Source: Ferrimonas aestuarii (GTDB taxonomy: Bacteria > Pseudomonadota > Gammaproteobacteria > Enterobacterales > Shewanellaceae). From it: a DNA stretch of 64,000 bases. A program made the translations under genes and the position numbers. Each line of letters begins with the position of its first letter. The stretch's first letter is position 1. The notes beneath the pieces were generated by a model. That model was given only the letters and a program-made list of their open reading frames with translations. It ran no database searches and was not told the origin of the DNA. The DNA lies in NCBI RefSeq assembly GCF_005116665.1, contig NZ_SWCJ01000006.1, forward strand, positions 62,001 to 126,000, read 5' to 3'. Below are positions 1-9,019 of this stretch, piece after piece.

Positions 1-1271
1 ATCGCCCCCTGCAGCGGGGCGATTGGCTTTGCAGTCTTAAGCAGCCAGAGCCCTGCCCCAGACCCGTAGTCACCATCCGCACCTTTGCTCCAATTAATCA
101 CTGGCAAAGCGTGCACTGTTTTCATGGGGGCGACCACACCTTGGCGCGGGTCTGTCTGCTGAATGAAGCCAGCGATGAATCAAACGGATTAGCGGAGCTG
201 GTGCTCGAAAAGCCGATGCAGCTCTGTCAGGACGACCCCATCATTCTGCGTCATGCCGATGGCAAGCAGACCTTAGGTGCCGCCCGAGTGTTGGCGCTCA
301 CCAGCCCCAATCGCAAAAAGCGCACCCCTGAGCGCCTATCGCTACTGACGGCTCTGGCCCAGACCTCCGATGCCGCCACGGCCATTAGTCTATTGGCACA
401 GCGTCAGGCGCTGGCGAATGACGACCTATGCTGGCGTTGGCAGATGAGTCCTCAAGGCGTTAGCCAACTGGCACACACCATGGGACTTGAAACCATTGGC
501 GACCACTTGGCATCAGCCGCGCTCCTTGATCAGCAACAACAGAACTTGGTTGAACATCTCAGCCAATACCACCAAGCCCACCCCGATCAGTTGGGGCTGG
601 GTCGTCAGCGGTTACTCAGAATGAGCCACTGCTCACTGCCAGAACCGGTGGCACTGGAGCTCATAGGCCGACTTACGGAGCAGGGTGTCATGCAGACTCG
701 AGGCTCTCTGCTGCAGCTTCCTGAGCATCAGACCACTCTCAGTGAGGATGCCCAGCGCTACTGGCAGCAGCTAGCGCCTAAACTGGCGCAGGCGACCACA
801 CCGGTGTGGGTTACCGAGATGGCCGAGTGGGTCGATGCCTCACCGGCAGAGCTGCGGCCAATCTGCTTCCAACTGGTGCAGCAAGGCTACATCACCGCCG
901 TGATCAAAGATCGTTACCTGCTGACCGACACCCTGTGCCATTTCGCCGATCTGATTCGCTCCCACATGGACAGCGCATCCGCGCTGGAGACCAGCGAATT
1001 TAAAGCCATGGTCAACATGGGACGTAAGGTCAGCATTCAGGTGTTGGAGTATTTCGATCGCAGTGGATTTACTCAAAGAAAATTCCGCAGCAATTGCCGC
1101 AAGATTCGAGACAGGGAATTGTTTAAATCAGAAAGGGAGTGGCGGAAGAACATAGGAGTCGAACCTACCTGGGACTGCTGGCAGCCCCACCCGGATTTGA
1201 AGTCCGGACGCCTCACCGGAGACGAAGTTCTTCCTTCAGAAGACGGGAGAACAATAATAGCCACCGCGTAA
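1..1271 (+). CDS. selB: SelB, selenocysteine-specific elongation factor, 3' part (5' end outside window)
   Basis: SelB is the GTPase that delivers Sec-tRNA to UGA codons by binding the SECIS hairpin. The frame is already open at the first base, so only the end of the EF-Tu-like part (RGDWL motif near the start) and the C-terminal winged helices remain; the GTPase domain lies upstream. The C-terminal domain matches E. coli SelB up to a stretch reading [18 protein letters not shown] followed by RDRELF, which is where the family normally stops (E. coli ends a few residues after the equivalent RDALLF). Here no stop follows. The frame continues for about 45 residues straight across the antisense of tRNA-Sec and ends at TAA 1269-1271. 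I infer that the last ~45 residues are a non-conserved extension. An isolated GTG at 111 is internal and is not the start. Confidence 0.93.
   Translation, partial: RPLQRGDWLCSLKQPEPCPRPVVTIRTFAPINHWQSVHCFHGGDHTLARVCLLNEASDESNGLAELVLEKPMQLCQDDPIILRHADGKQTLGAARVLALTSPNRKKRTPERLSLLTALAQTSDAATAISLLAQRQALANDDLCWRWQMSPQGVSQLAHTMGLETIGDHLASAALLDQQQQNLVEHLSQYHQAHPDQLGLGRQRLLRMSHCSLPEPVALELIGRLTEQGVMQTRGSLLQLPEHQTTLSEDAQRYWQQLAPKLAQATTPVWVTEMAEWVDASPAELRPICFQLVQQGYITAVIKDRYLLTDTLCHFADLIRSHMDSASALETSEFKAMVNMGRKVSIQVLEYFDRSGFTQRKFRSNCRKIRDRELFKSEREWRKNIGVEPTWDCWQPHPDLKSGRLTGDEVLPSEDGRTIIATA
1140..1234 (-). tRNA. selC: tRNA-Sec (anticodon UCA)
   Basis: Read on the minus strand this is a 95-nt selenocysteine tRNA with encoded CCA (1140-1142), discriminator G (1143), an 8-bp acceptor stem starting GGAAGAAC, a long variable arm, and an anticodon loop CTTCAAA giving anticodon TCA at 1198-1200. 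It resembles E. coli selC closely in length and sequence. The whole gene lies inside the 3' end of the selB reading frame on the opposite strand, so the two transcripts are convergent and complementary. Confidence 0.96.
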
Positions 1272-1279
1272 GTTAGCAA
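1251..1279 (-). promoter_or_regulatory. Possible sigma70 promoter for selC
   Basis: On the minus strand TTGCTA (1274-1279) and TATTGT (1251-1256) are 17 bp apart and end 16 nt before the mature 5' end of tRNA-Sec. An alternative -10, TATTAT, lies at 1254-1259. The match is moderate and made by eye only. The promoter overlaps the selB stop codon. Confidence 0.35.
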
Positions 1280-1374
1280 TACAAATTTATATTTAATCCT
1301 GGGTTAGTGATTTATATCTCACTTTAAAATCCGGGACAGACACCTATTACCTTTCACTTATTAAAAAGACTGTT

Positions 1375-2211
1375 ATGGACAATATAAATACAGAAGTAAC
1401 ATCAAAGAAAGACATTATTCTTTTTGAAAAAAATGGCATCTCTAATTTAACTGATTTTGTTGCTAATGAAGTTCGTGTGGCTCTGGTTTATAACGGCGTT
1501 TCCCATACGGTAATGTTGGCCAGCCCTAGAGATCTAGAGGCGTTTGCCATTGGCTTCACTCTGTCTGAGCGCATTGTTGAACATACCGACGAGATCAAAG
1601 GCATCGATCTGGAGTACGTCGAATCCGGCATCATCATCCATATAGAGATCACCCAGCGTCGCTTCGCCGCGCTAAAGCAGATGCGCCGTAACATGGCCGG
1701 TCGTACCGGCTGTGGACTGTGCGGCGTGGCGCAATTGGATGAAGCGGTGAAACCAGTGATCCGTTTGGACTCCGATGCTCGCTTTAATATTGAGAACATC
1801 GAAAACGCCCTCAGTGGCATTAAAGACAACCAGCAACAGTTTGAGCTTACCGGCGCCACTCACGCTGCAATGGGCCTAGATGCCTATGGCAACATCATTG
1901 ACGCCTATGAAGACATTGGCCGTCACATCGCTTTGGATAAGCTGATTGGAGCTAGCCACCTCAACCAAACGCCGCCACCAAACGCCGTCCTATTGACCAG
2001 TCGAGTCAGCTTTGAAATGGTGCAAAAAGCCGCCAGCGCCAACATTCAAATTCTGTTTGCCCTATCCGCGGTGACCTCACTGGCCATCGAACTGGCTCAA
2101 AAAAGCAACATCACCCTAGTGGGATTTTGTCGTCAGAATCGGGCAACCATCTATTGTCATGAGTTTCGATTTGAGCTGGAAAAACCCGCCAGTTTGGCAC
2201 AAGTTGTGTAA
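1375..2211 (+). CDS. fdhD: FdhD, formate dehydrogenase sulfurtransferase (copy 1)
   Basis: FdhD moves sulfur from IscS to the bis-MGD cofactor of formate dehydrogenases, giving the sulfido ligand needed for activity. The protein is 278 aa, the usual FdhD length (E. coli 277). The catalytic cysteine loop TGCGLCG places Cys113 and Cys116, and the family motif around YEDIGRHIALDKL is present. The ATG at 1375 follows a weak ribosome site. The gene is separate from the fdh structural genes and sits beside selB/selC. In related genomes that neighbourhood serves the selenocysteine formate dehydrogenase, so this copy may be dedicated to that enzyme (inference). A second, divergent copy lies at 34041-34856. 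The first ~30 codons are more A+T-rich than the rest. Confidence 0.93.
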   Translation: MDNINTEVTSKKDIILFEKNGISNLTDFVANEVRVALVYNGVSHTVMLASPRDLEAFAIGFTLSERIVEHTDEIKGIDLEYVESGIIIHIEITQRRFAALKQMRRNMAGRTGCGLCGVAQLDEAVKPVIRLDSDARFNIENIENALSGIKDNQQQFELTGATHAAMGLDAYGNIIDAYEDIGRHIALDKLIGASHLNQTPPPNAVLLTSRVSFEMVQKAASANIQILFALSAVTSLAIELAQKSNITLVGFCRQNRATIYCHEFRFELEKPASLAQVV

Positions 2212-2641
2212 AGGGAGGCTAGAGGCTAACAAGCGTTCACACTCATTTTTGCATCGAGAGTTGGCCATTCTAGCTTTAAATTTATTCGCGCATGTCATGG
2301 AGATGGGAATAGGGGTTCTATATGGTACAACTTGATTCACTTTATCAATTTAAAAGTGAAATACAGGTAAATGAAAAAGCCAAAAATTCTACAATTCACT
2401 ATTCATCACTTTATTTCACAGAATGAGTGAGGCTGTATTATTAGCAACTTTAATGGGGTGTTGACTCCGGCTTAGCTCTTTGTTTTCTCTAATTCTAGAC
2501 TTTGATAAATTTAATTGGTGGGAACATATAATAACAGTGTTAATATAGCGCCATTAACGATGATCTAGCCACCAGCGCAGTAACCGTAGTTCGCCAAAAC
2601 CAAACCGCTACGATCCGCTTTGACGCCACTCAGGGGGATTT
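2212..2641. other. Gene-free stretch between fdhD and the 2642 gene
   Basis: About 430 bp, A+T-rich in its second half. I see no credible coding sequence. A promoter candidate for the next gene is at 2502-2532. No clear terminator for fdhD was found. Confidence 0.5.
2502..2532 (+). promoter_or_regulatory. Possible sigma70 promoter for the 2642 gene
   Basis: TTGATA (2502-2507) and a perfect TATAAT (2527-2532) are separated by 19 bp, slightly longer than optimal, about 110 bp before the start codon at 2642. Confidence 0.4.
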
Positions 2642-3295
2642 ATGTCCGCAAAATCGATTAGCACCGTTCTACTTGCCTTAAGTTTAGGCTATTTGGCCTT
2701 TCAGATTGGTAGGGTGGTGGATGAGGTTGCGAACGTCAGGCAAGCCCTTCCCCCATTGATGGTGCAGATTCAGAATATTGAGCAATCTGCTCAGTTACCC
2801 CTGATACTTGAACAGGTCGAACTGGTCGCAAAGGCAATACCACCAACGGTGGATACCATTGATAAAGTGCAGCGCCAAATTCCACTGATCGTCGATGAGG
2901 TGGCCAATGTACGACACCTAGTTCCATCAATTTTAGAAGAAACCGCCCACATCCGCCGCGTCCTTGATGATGTGGTCGCGGAATCTACTCAGCTTCGTTC
3001 CAGTATCGATAATCAACTGCCAAGCATTACCAACAGCGTAGATGGTGTCACCACCCAAGTACCTTTAATTTTGGCCGAATCCGAGAAGATCCGACAGCAG
3101 GTTCCACAGGTACTGCAAAGTGCGGATCAATTGTTAGATAAAGCTCAGAGTGTGTCTCAGGCCGCGGGAAAAGAGGCGGCTACAGGCGTGCTAAAAGGCT
3201 TTATTTCTGCCCCTGTCAACCTAATAGAAGGGGGTATTGATCAGGTAAGAGAACCCATTCAAAAAACACTCGAAGAGACGCAAGAACAGAATTAG
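2642..3295 (+). CDS. Membrane-anchored helical protein of unknown function
   Basis: The product is 217 aa. Residues 4-24 form one hydrophobic segment (TVLLALSLGYLAFQIG) that reads as an uncleaved N-terminal anchor. The rest is almost wholly helical, with recurring short blocks of the type VPxILxExxxIR and IPxxVDxVxxV, so it looks like a long rod built from degenerate ~20-25-residue repeats with a proline at each block. No catalytic motif or Cys/His cluster is visible. A G-rich ribosome site (GGGGG) lies just before the ATG. It is monocistronic, with its own promoter candidate upstream and a hairpin downstream. I do not recognise the family; a periplasm-facing scaffold or chemoreceptor-like stalk without a signalling domain would fit (inference). 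Confidence 0.7.
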   Translation: MSAKSISTVLLALSLGYLAFQIGRVVDEVANVRQALPPLMVQIQNIEQSAQLPLILEQVELVAKAIPPTVDTIDKVQRQIPLIVDEVANVRHLVPSILEETAHIRRVLDDVVAESTQLRSSIDNQLPSITNSVDGVTTQVPLILAESEKIRQQVPQVLQSADQLLDKAQSVSQAAGKEAATGVLKGFISAPVNLIEGGIDQVREPIQKTLEETQEQN

Positions 3296-3359
3296 CGTCT
3301 TCACTAAATCCTATGGACTCTCTTTATAAATTACGGGTAAAGATGTGCCAACCAGAGCA

Positions 3360-3378
3360 AGGCGCTGTTAAAGCGCCT
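3360..3378. terminator. Hairpin between convergent genes
   Basis: AGGCGCT and AGCGCCT form a 7-bp stem with a 5-nt loop between the ends of the 2642 gene and the cupin gene. There is no strong T-run on either side. Confidence 0.45.
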
Positions 3379-3391
3379 CCCCCCTTAACGG

Positions 3392-3865
3392 CTATCGAGT
3401 TAGCTGAGTAATGACCTCTTGATGCTGAGGATACAGCTCCAGTAACTCCTGCCGTTCAAACAGCTCGAAGTCCCCAAAAGTAAACCCTGGTGACACCATG
3501 CAGCCCACCAATGAGTAACCGGGACGGTTCATGGCCGAGCCAAAGATAACCCCTCGGGGCACCAACACCTGAGGCCGCTCGCCGTTCGCCAGATCCATAC
3601 CCAACTGCACCTGCTCTAAACGACCATCGGGATGGATCATGCTGATGGTCAACGACTTGCCGCCGTGGAAATACCACATCTCATCGGCGGTCAAACGATG
3701 AAAATGGGACACTTCGCCACACTTCAGTAAAAAATAGATGCTGGTCCACAGCGCTCGACTGTCATCAAAAGCCTGATCAGACACAAAACTTGGGGCGTAG
3801 TAGCCCCCTTCAACATGGGGCTGAAGCTGGAGAGATTGGATAAGTTGGTCAGCGGTTTGGGTCAT
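3392..3865 (-). CDS. Cupin_5 (DUF985) family protein
   Basis: A 157-aa single-domain cupin of the DUF985/Cupin_5 family, judged from the order LQPHVEGGYYAPSF, then ALWTSIYFLL, SHFHRL, DEMWYFHGG, and the late GCMVSPGFTFGDFEL motif. The His residues in SHFH and YFH could hold a metal or a sugar ligand. Members of this family have no settled reaction; some resemble sugar epimerases. The start ATG at 3865 precedes the EGGYY motif by the usual distance. The gene is alone, convergent with the 2642 gene and separated from the cytochrome by about 100 bp containing a terminator. Confidence 0.82.
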   Translation of the reverse strand: MTQTADQLIQSLQLQPHVEGGYYAPSFVSDQAFDDSRALWTSIYFLLKCGEVSHFHRLTADEMWYFHGGKSLTISMIHPDGRLEQVQLGMDLANGERPQVLVPRGVIFGSAMNRPGYSLVGCMVSPGFTFGDFELFERQELLELYPQHQEVITQLTR

Positions 3866-3921
3866 ACCATAGTGCCTAAAAATCAGTGTAAGTACCCCCG
3901 ATTCTTAAACATTTTCTTAGA

Positions 3922-3948
3922 CAAAAAAAGGGCCTCATACGAGGCCCT
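3922..3948 (-). terminator. Rho-independent terminator of the dodecahaem cytochrome gene
   Basis: AGGGCCTC-GTAT-GAGGCCCT on the minus strand, followed directly by a run of seven T, 16 nt past the cytochrome stop codon. Confidence 0.85.
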
Positions 3949-3963
3949 CTATTCATAGTCACA

Positions 3964-5853
3964 TTACTTGTTCATCTGCTGGCGAATCAGCTTAGAGTGA
4001 GTAATGTCATCGGGCGCGTCGGCATTAAGCTTCTTCGCTTCAGCGGCGTGGCAGGCGATGCAGGTACCCACACGCTGAATCTTCTGCTGCTCCGCTTTAT
4101 TGAACGGACGAGCACCTTTGTGGTTGGTGGCCTGCAGCTGCATGCCCTGCTCATCCACGATGCGCTCCAGTTCGAAGTCGATGGGCGCTTCACCATCAGG
4201 GAAGTTACGCTGAATGTCATAGATACCGCTGCCTACGCCCCACACTTTCGGGTTGGTGTGACAATCGGTGCAGGTACGAGACTGCTTGCTGGTGGTGTGC
4301 GGCACAATCGGGTTATGCGCGATGCCACTGGTGCCATCTTTAGTGGTGTAGGTTTTATTCGAGATAATCCCCTGCTCCCCATTCACCTGAGTCAGGAACA
4401 CCTGACAGCCAGGTACATAAGTCGAAACCTTACCACGATGGTTAATGCCCAGCGCTGGGCTGTCCCAACGAACGTAGCTGCGAGACTCTTTCCAAGCAAA
4501 CGCATCACCGGCGCGGTTGCTCTTATGAGACGCTTTGGAAGGATCGCCGCCGGGCTTGGCAGTTAGCCAATCACCGGATGACTTGCCGATATCTTGCTTA
4601 GCATGACAGCCGTAACACTGAGGTGCCCAGGCACTGTGGCAGGTGTGACACTCCAATTTCTCCATGTGAACAGGAATGTCGACCATGGCAACCTTACCTT
4701 CTGGCGACAGTGCCAGAGGCAGACTCTGCAGCTGGCCGTTTTTCTCCTCTGCTGGCATCAGTTGAGGCACTTCCAAGGCACGATCTTGACCTTTGAGGTT
4801 AATAATCACCTTGTCACCTTGGCGCTCAAGGTGATCCATAGGATCCCCATGAATGGTTGCCAGGGTAGCTGGGGACTCGGTGGTGCCGTGACAAGTTTCG
4901 CAGCGAATCTCTAGGGCGTACTCTTTCTTCTCGTACAGATAACCGTCACCGTGCATTTCGTTCTTGGTGTGACAATCCACGCACGTCAGGCCAGCGTCAT
5001 AGTGAAGGTCTGCCTGCAGGAAGTTGTAGTGCTTCCCGTGCAGCTTGCCCTGCTTACCGCCATTTTCTTTAAATGGAGTACCGTAGCCGTCTGACTCCAT
5101 CATGCCCGCATAGCTCATGCCGGTACGACCGCCACGGTTATGGCAGTGCTGGCATTGTGTTACCGAAGGCACTCGACTCATCTTGTGCATTCTAGGGCGA
5201 TCTTTCTGCGTCTTATCAATGGCTTTGTCTCCACCTTCATAGGTGGCGGCATTGGAGTATTCCACATGGCAAGCCGCACAGCCGGAGGCGCGATAGTCGC
5301 CATCACGTTGATGACCATCACTCCAGATGTGACAGCGCAGACATTGGTTACGCAGGTAATCATCACCGATGGAGTTGGTGTCTGACTCCGGTTTGGTTGG
5401 GTCATAGCTTGGCAGTTGGGTTAGCTCAGCGACGGTACCTTCACGACCGGTCTTCAATGCTTTGACGTCATAGGTAGCGTGGATGGAGTCACGAGTCTGG
5501 GCACCGAAGTCATACCGAGTGCCAGAGATCTTGCCGGCGCTGGTGGCGTGTAGGGAGGTTTTGGCGTTGGCCACCTCCTTCTTATGACATTTGCCACAGG
5601 TTTGATCCACCACCCGCAGATCCGTGGGGTTGGCCCACATCTCCTTGTGCGCCAGCTCAAGCTCAGTAGCTTTACCATCACCATTGTGACACTTGGTACA
5701 CGACAGTTTGCTCATCACCTTGGTATCGGAAAACTGCTCGATCCCCTCGTGACAAGACAAGCAGCCTTTATCGCTATCCCACGCAGCATAAGCCGGTGCC
5801 ATCAAGGCAGCCGCTAAGCCACAACCTGTTAAAATTTTTGTTAAATAGTTCAT
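3964..5853 (-). CDS. Periplasmic c-type cytochrome with twelve CXXCH motifs
   Basis: A secreted multihaem cytochrome for extracytoplasmic electron transfer. A Sec signal peptide of about 24 residues ends at AYA. The mature protein has twelve CXXCH sites, in order CLSCH, CTKCH, CGKCH, CLRCH, CAACH, CQHCH, CVDCH, CETCH, CHTCH, CYGCH, CTDCH and CIACH, spread along ~600 residues. Many additional His residues could be distal ligands. Three in-frame starts (GTG 5859, ATG 5856, ATG 5853) cluster here; the AGGGG ribosome site favours 5853, giving 629 aa. There is no lipobox and no beta-barrel partner next to it, so it is probably soluble in the periplasm. It could be a respiratory reductase or a wire; I cannot name a substrate. 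The gene is monocistronic, divergent from mogA, and has a strong terminator. Confidence 0.9.
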   Translation of the reverse strand: MNYLTKILTGCGLAAALMAPAYAAWDSDKGCLSCHEGIEQFSDTKVMSKLSCTKCHNGDGKATELELAHKEMWANPTDLRVVDQTCGKCHKKEVANAKTSLHATSAGKISGTRYDFGAQTRDSIHATYDVKALKTGREGTVAELTQLPSYDPTKPESDTNSIGDDYLRNQCLRCHIWSDGHQRDGDYRASGCAACHVEYSNAATYEGGDKAIDKTQKDRPRMHKMSRVPSVTQCQHCHNRGGRTGMSYAGMMESDGYGTPFKENGGKQGKLHGKHYNFLQADLHYDAGLTCVDCHTKNEMHGDGYLYEKKEYALEIRCETCHGTTESPATLATIHGDPMDHLERQGDKVIINLKGQDRALEVPQLMPAEEKNGQLQSLPLALSPEGKVAMVDIPVHMEKLECHTCHSAWAPQCYGCHAKQDIGKSSGDWLTAKPGGDPSKASHKSNRAGDAFAWKESRSYVRWDSPALGINHRGKVSTYVPGCQVFLTQVNGEQGIISNKTYTTKDGTSGIAHNPIVPHTTSKQSRTCTDCHTNPKVWGVGSGIYDIQRNFPDGEAPIDFELERIVDEQGMQLQATNHKGARPFNKAEQQKIQRVGTCIACHAAEAKKLNADAPDDITHSKLIRQQMNK

Positions 5854-6140
5854 CATCACCCCTAGCTTTTAAGAAGCTTTTTCGTTAGGCGAGATCAGTC
5901 TACCCCTACTACTTTGGTGATACTTTGATCCTGTTTCGTATTTTTGGTAACCATCAAGAAACAGAAAAAAAACACTTATTTGATGAAAGATTTAATTAAA
6001 GTCACCAGCGAGTCCTCTGTTTTTTAACATCGCTACCGCCTCCTCCAAGGAGATGAAGCGGAAAAAATATGTTTTCCAACTCACCATGCTTTATGCTTCT
6101 GCTAGAAAACTTTTCAGTACGTCGTTAAAGGATTTTATTC

Positions 6141-6674
6141 ATGACCATCGCCAAAATCGGCATCGTGACCGTCAGTGACCGCGCCAGCGCCGGCATCTAC
6201 GAAGACATCTCTGGCAAAGCGATCATCGACACCCTAAATGAATACCTCACCTCAGAGTGGGAGCCTGTGTATCAGGTGATTCCCGATGAGAAGGATGTGA
6301 TTGAATCCACCCTAATTAAGATGGCCGATGACGATGGCTGTTGCCTGATTGTGACCACTGGCGGCACCGGTCCTGCCAAGCGCGACGTCACCCCAGAAGC
6401 CACCGAAGCGGTGTGCGATCGCATGATGCCAGGCTTCGGCGAGTTGATGCGCGCCGAATCGCTGAAGTTTGTCCCAACCGCCATTCTGTCACGTCAAACC
6501 GCCGGTCTGCGTGACGACTCGCTGATCGTTAACCTGCCAGGCAAGCCTAAATCGATTCGCGAATGCTTAGATGCGGTGTTCCCTGCCATCCCTTACTGCA
6601 TCGACCTGATGGATGGCCCGTTCTTGGTTTGTGATGAAGCGGTAATTAAGCCATTTAGACCAAAAGCCAAATAG
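6141..6674 (+). CDS. mogA: MogA, molybdopterin adenylyltransferase
   Basis: MogA adenylylates molybdopterin, priming it for metal insertion by MoeA. The 177-aa protein has the MoCF-binding fold signatures: IGIVTVSDRAS near the N terminus, the nucleotide-binding TTGGTGPAKRDVTPEAT, and the product-binding NLPGKPKS. It has the length of MogA rather than the shorter plant-type Cnx1G domains, and the N terminus agrees with MogA rather than MoaB. AAGGA lies about 9 nt before the ATG. It stands alone, divergent from the dodecahaem cytochrome, with a strong terminator downstream. It complements the mobA, mobB-moeA and moaA genes of the tungstate operon at 41.7-45.1 kb. Confidence 0.94.
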   Translation: MTIAKIGIVTVSDRASAGIYEDISGKAIIDTLNEYLTSEWEPVYQVIPDEKDVIESTLIKMADDDGCCLIVTTGGTGPAKRDVTPEATEAVCDRMMPGFGELMRAESLKFVPTAILSRQTAGLRDDSLIVNLPGKPKSIRECLDAVFPAIPYCIDLMDGPFLVCDEAVIKPFRPKAK

Positions 6675-6692
6675 GATCTGAGCACGAATTCC

Positions 6693-6728
6693 GGCGCCCC
6701 TGAGTTTACTCAGTGAGGCGCCTTTTTT
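6693..6728 (+). terminator. Rho-independent terminator of mogA
   Basis: GGCGCC arms (6693-6698 and 6717-6722) enclose an inner CTGAG/CTCAG stem and are followed by six T. Confidence 0.85.
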
Positions 6729-6894
6729 ATGGCTGAGCCTCCCGCCAGTTAAGCCCATGAGTGCCGATCCTGGTCACACTTCCTCGCTTATCCCACTTCA
6801 TAGATAACGATTAAAAATGAATCGCATTTAGATTTCGGGCAAAATTGGAAGCCTTGTTGCAATTCACTAACCATCGAACGTAGGAAATGAGCCA

Positions 6895-7632
6895 GTGAGC
6901 CTTCAATTGGATCAAAACTCTCAACTCAGCGCCCTTAAAACCAAGCGCTATGCCGACCTTCTCTTGGTTGAAGACGACCTCGAGATTGGTGAGTCTTTGG
7001 CCAACACCCTGCGTCAACGGGGCCATCGAGTTGAGCTAGCGACCGATGGTCATCAAGGCTTAGTACAGGCACTAACTCGTGACTATCACCTAATTCTATT
7101 GGATAAATTGCTGCCCAAACTGGACGGCTTTGAGCTGTTAAAACGGTTAAGACAAACCAAAGATACTCCAGTGATCATGCTCACCGCCTGTGGCGATGAG
7201 AATCAGCGCATTGCCGGCTTTATGGAAGGCGCCGATGACTATCTGCCCAAGCCATTCAACCTAACTGAACTGATGCTGCGCATTGATGCCCTGCTCAGGC
7301 GCAGTAAACAATCCGCACCGGTAAAACAGGAAACTCATTCTCTTAGCGATGGCGAGTTGCAACTGGACACCAAGACCCGATGTGCCAGTTGGCAAGGACA
7401 GGAGCTCAACCTGACTCCCATCGAATATCATCTGCTCGAAGTGCTCATGAACCAGCGCCACGAGGTACTCTCCAAGCAGTTTTTGTATCAGGAAGTTCTA
7501 AACAAGCCCTACGGCCGTTATGACCGAAGCTTAGACATGCACATCAGTAATCTGCGCGGAAAGCTCAGCGCCTTGATGTTAGACACAAAACGCATTCGCA
7601 CCGTTCACGGCAAGGGATATCGATACCAATGA
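6895..7632 (+). CDS. OmpR-family response regulator
   Basis: A 245-aa regulator with a receiver domain (about residues 21-135) and an OmpR/PhoB winged helix (about 150-245). The phospho-acceptor is Asp70 in LILLDKLLP, the acidic pair is in VEDD, and the conserved Lys119 is in LPKPF. The GTG start at 6895 is supported by AGGA 9 nt upstream; it leaves ~20 extra residues before the receiver domain, which is longer than usual. The stop overlaps the kinase start by 4 nt, so the pair is translationally coupled. Targets cannot be read from the sequence. Confidence 0.92.
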   Translation: MSLQLDQNSQLSALKTKRYADLLLVEDDLEIGESLANTLRQRGHRVELATDGHQGLVQALTRDYHLILLDKLLPKLDGFELLKRLRQTKDTPVIMLTACGDENQRIAGFMEGADDYLPKPFNLTELMLRIDALLRRSKQSAPVKQETHSLSDGELQLDTKTRCASWQGQELNLTPIEYHLLEVLMNQRHEVLSKQFLYQEVLNKPYGRYDRSLDMHISNLRGKLSALMLDTKRIRTVHGKGYRYQ

Positions 7633-8963
7633 ATCGGCGCCTGTTTCTGCGTATGTTCGCCTGGCTACTGATTGTGGCCATGGGCACCTTTACCTTAAGT
7701 CATAACCTAGCTTCATCCTTAAACAGTTCACTCACTCGGCTGACACCAGAGCATCAGCAGCAACTGTTGGACTATGCTGAGCAAGCCGAGTACTACTACC
7801 AGCATGGACAGCTGGATAACATTAGCCAGCTCACCGCTAAAATCGCCGCCGAGCAAGGAGCTTGGTCAGCCTTAAGAGCCAGTAACGGCACCCAGTACTC
7901 TTATCAAGCCCTGCCAGCACACCTTGCGGATACTTACGATTTTCGTCGCAAAATCACCTCACCGGTCCACACCTTTTTTACCAACCTAGTGATCGGTATT
8001 CCGTTTAAAGATGGCGGCAGTTTTGTCATTGAACTGCCCGCTCATATGTACCCACAATACGATGTTGAGTTGATTCGGTTACTGCTAACCTTAGTGGTTC
8101 CCACCATTGTACTGTTGTTATTCTGCTGGTTTCTGTATCGCTATATTATGCGGCCCATTGAGGCACTGAATCGGGCGACCATCGCCCTTGCGAACGGCAA
8201 CTTAAACAGCCGCGCCAGCATCCAACTACCCAAAAACCGCAACGACGAGATCACCCAGCTAGCGGACTCTTTTGACAGCATGGCAGACCGTTTACAGCAG
8301 TTGATTACCACTCAGCGCCAACTGCTTGGGGATCTGTCTCATGAGCTGCGTACTCCATTAACCCGCATCGATTTGGCCATTAACCGCTGCAAAGAAACCT
8401 GCCAAGAGCATCCAGAGCAACACCATCGCATCAACCATGAACTGCAGCGAATTAATGCCTTAATTGAAGATGCTCTGACCTTAGCGTGGCTCAGCGAAGA
8501 ACCGAAGATTGCCAACGAAGATAACTTCGACCTCGCCAGCTTGTTGGACGTGATTGTTGAAGATGCGGCCTTTGAATACCAAAACCACCGGATTGAGCGC
8601 CACTACCAACACTGCCCAATTGAACAGGGCAATCAACGCATGTTGGCACAGTGCATCGAGAACGTACTGCGAAATGCACTTAAGTATTCACCACAGCACA
8701 CAACCGTTACCGTATCCTGTGAATTAGACCAGGCTCACTATCTTCTTAAGGTGTGCGATCAGGGGCCAGGGGTTCCCAAAGCCAACCTAACCGACATCTT
8801 TAAGCCCTTTTACCGTCAAGATAAAGCCCGTTCAAGGGAGATAGATGGTTTTGGCCTTGGGCTTGCCCTGGTTAAGCGCCAGATGGAAGCCATGGGCGGC
8901 AGCGTTGAAGCCCGCAACCGTGCCCATGGGGGATTGGAGATGCAGCTGCGAATTCCACGCTAG
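7629..8963 (+). CDS. Sensor histidine kinase partner of the 6895 regulator
   Basis: A 444-aa inner-membrane kinase. TM1 is at about residues 6-26, followed by a periplasmic sensor of roughly 125 residues and TM2 at about 151-172. A HAMP linker starts at MRPIEALNRAT. The HisKA motif LGDLSHELRTPLTR carries the phospho-accepting His238. The HATPase_c boxes are all visible: N box (ENVLRNALKYS), G1 (DQGPGVP) and G2 (GFGLGLALV). The architecture is CpxA/RstB-like, but the sensor domain gives no ligand clue. It overlaps the regulator stop by 4 nt. Confidence 0.92.
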   Translation: MNRRLFLRMFAWLLIVAMGTFTLSHNLASSLNSSLTRLTPEHQQQLLDYAEQAEYYYQHGQLDNISQLTAKIAAEQGAWSALRASNGTQYSYQALPAHLADTYDFRRKITSPVHTFFTNLVIGIPFKDGGSFVIELPAHMYPQYDVELIRLLLTLVVPTIVLLLFCWFLYRYIMRPIEALNRATIALANGNLNSRASIQLPKNRNDEITQLADSFDSMADRLQQLITTQRQLLGDLSHELRTPLTRIDLAINRCKETCQEHPEQHHRINHELQRINALIEDALTLAWLSEEPKIANEDNFDLASLLDVIVEDAAFEYQNHRIERHYQHCPIEQGNQRMLAQCIENVLRNALKYSPQHTTVTVSCELDQAHYLLKVCDQGPGVPKANLTDIFKPFYRQDKARSREIDGFGLGLALVKRQMEAMGGSVEARNRAHGGLEMQLRIPR

Positions 8964-8980
8964 CTGTCGCCCCATGGCTC

Positions 8981-9019
8981 TGCAGTAAAACGCCTCATCC
9001 AGCGAGGCGTTTTACTGCA
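8981..9019. terminator. Perfect 16-bp hairpin after the kinase gene
   Basis: The arms at 8981-8996 and 9004-9019 are exact reverse complements around a 7-nt loop. The T4/A4 tract inside the stem lets it work in both directions. Confidence 0.75.
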
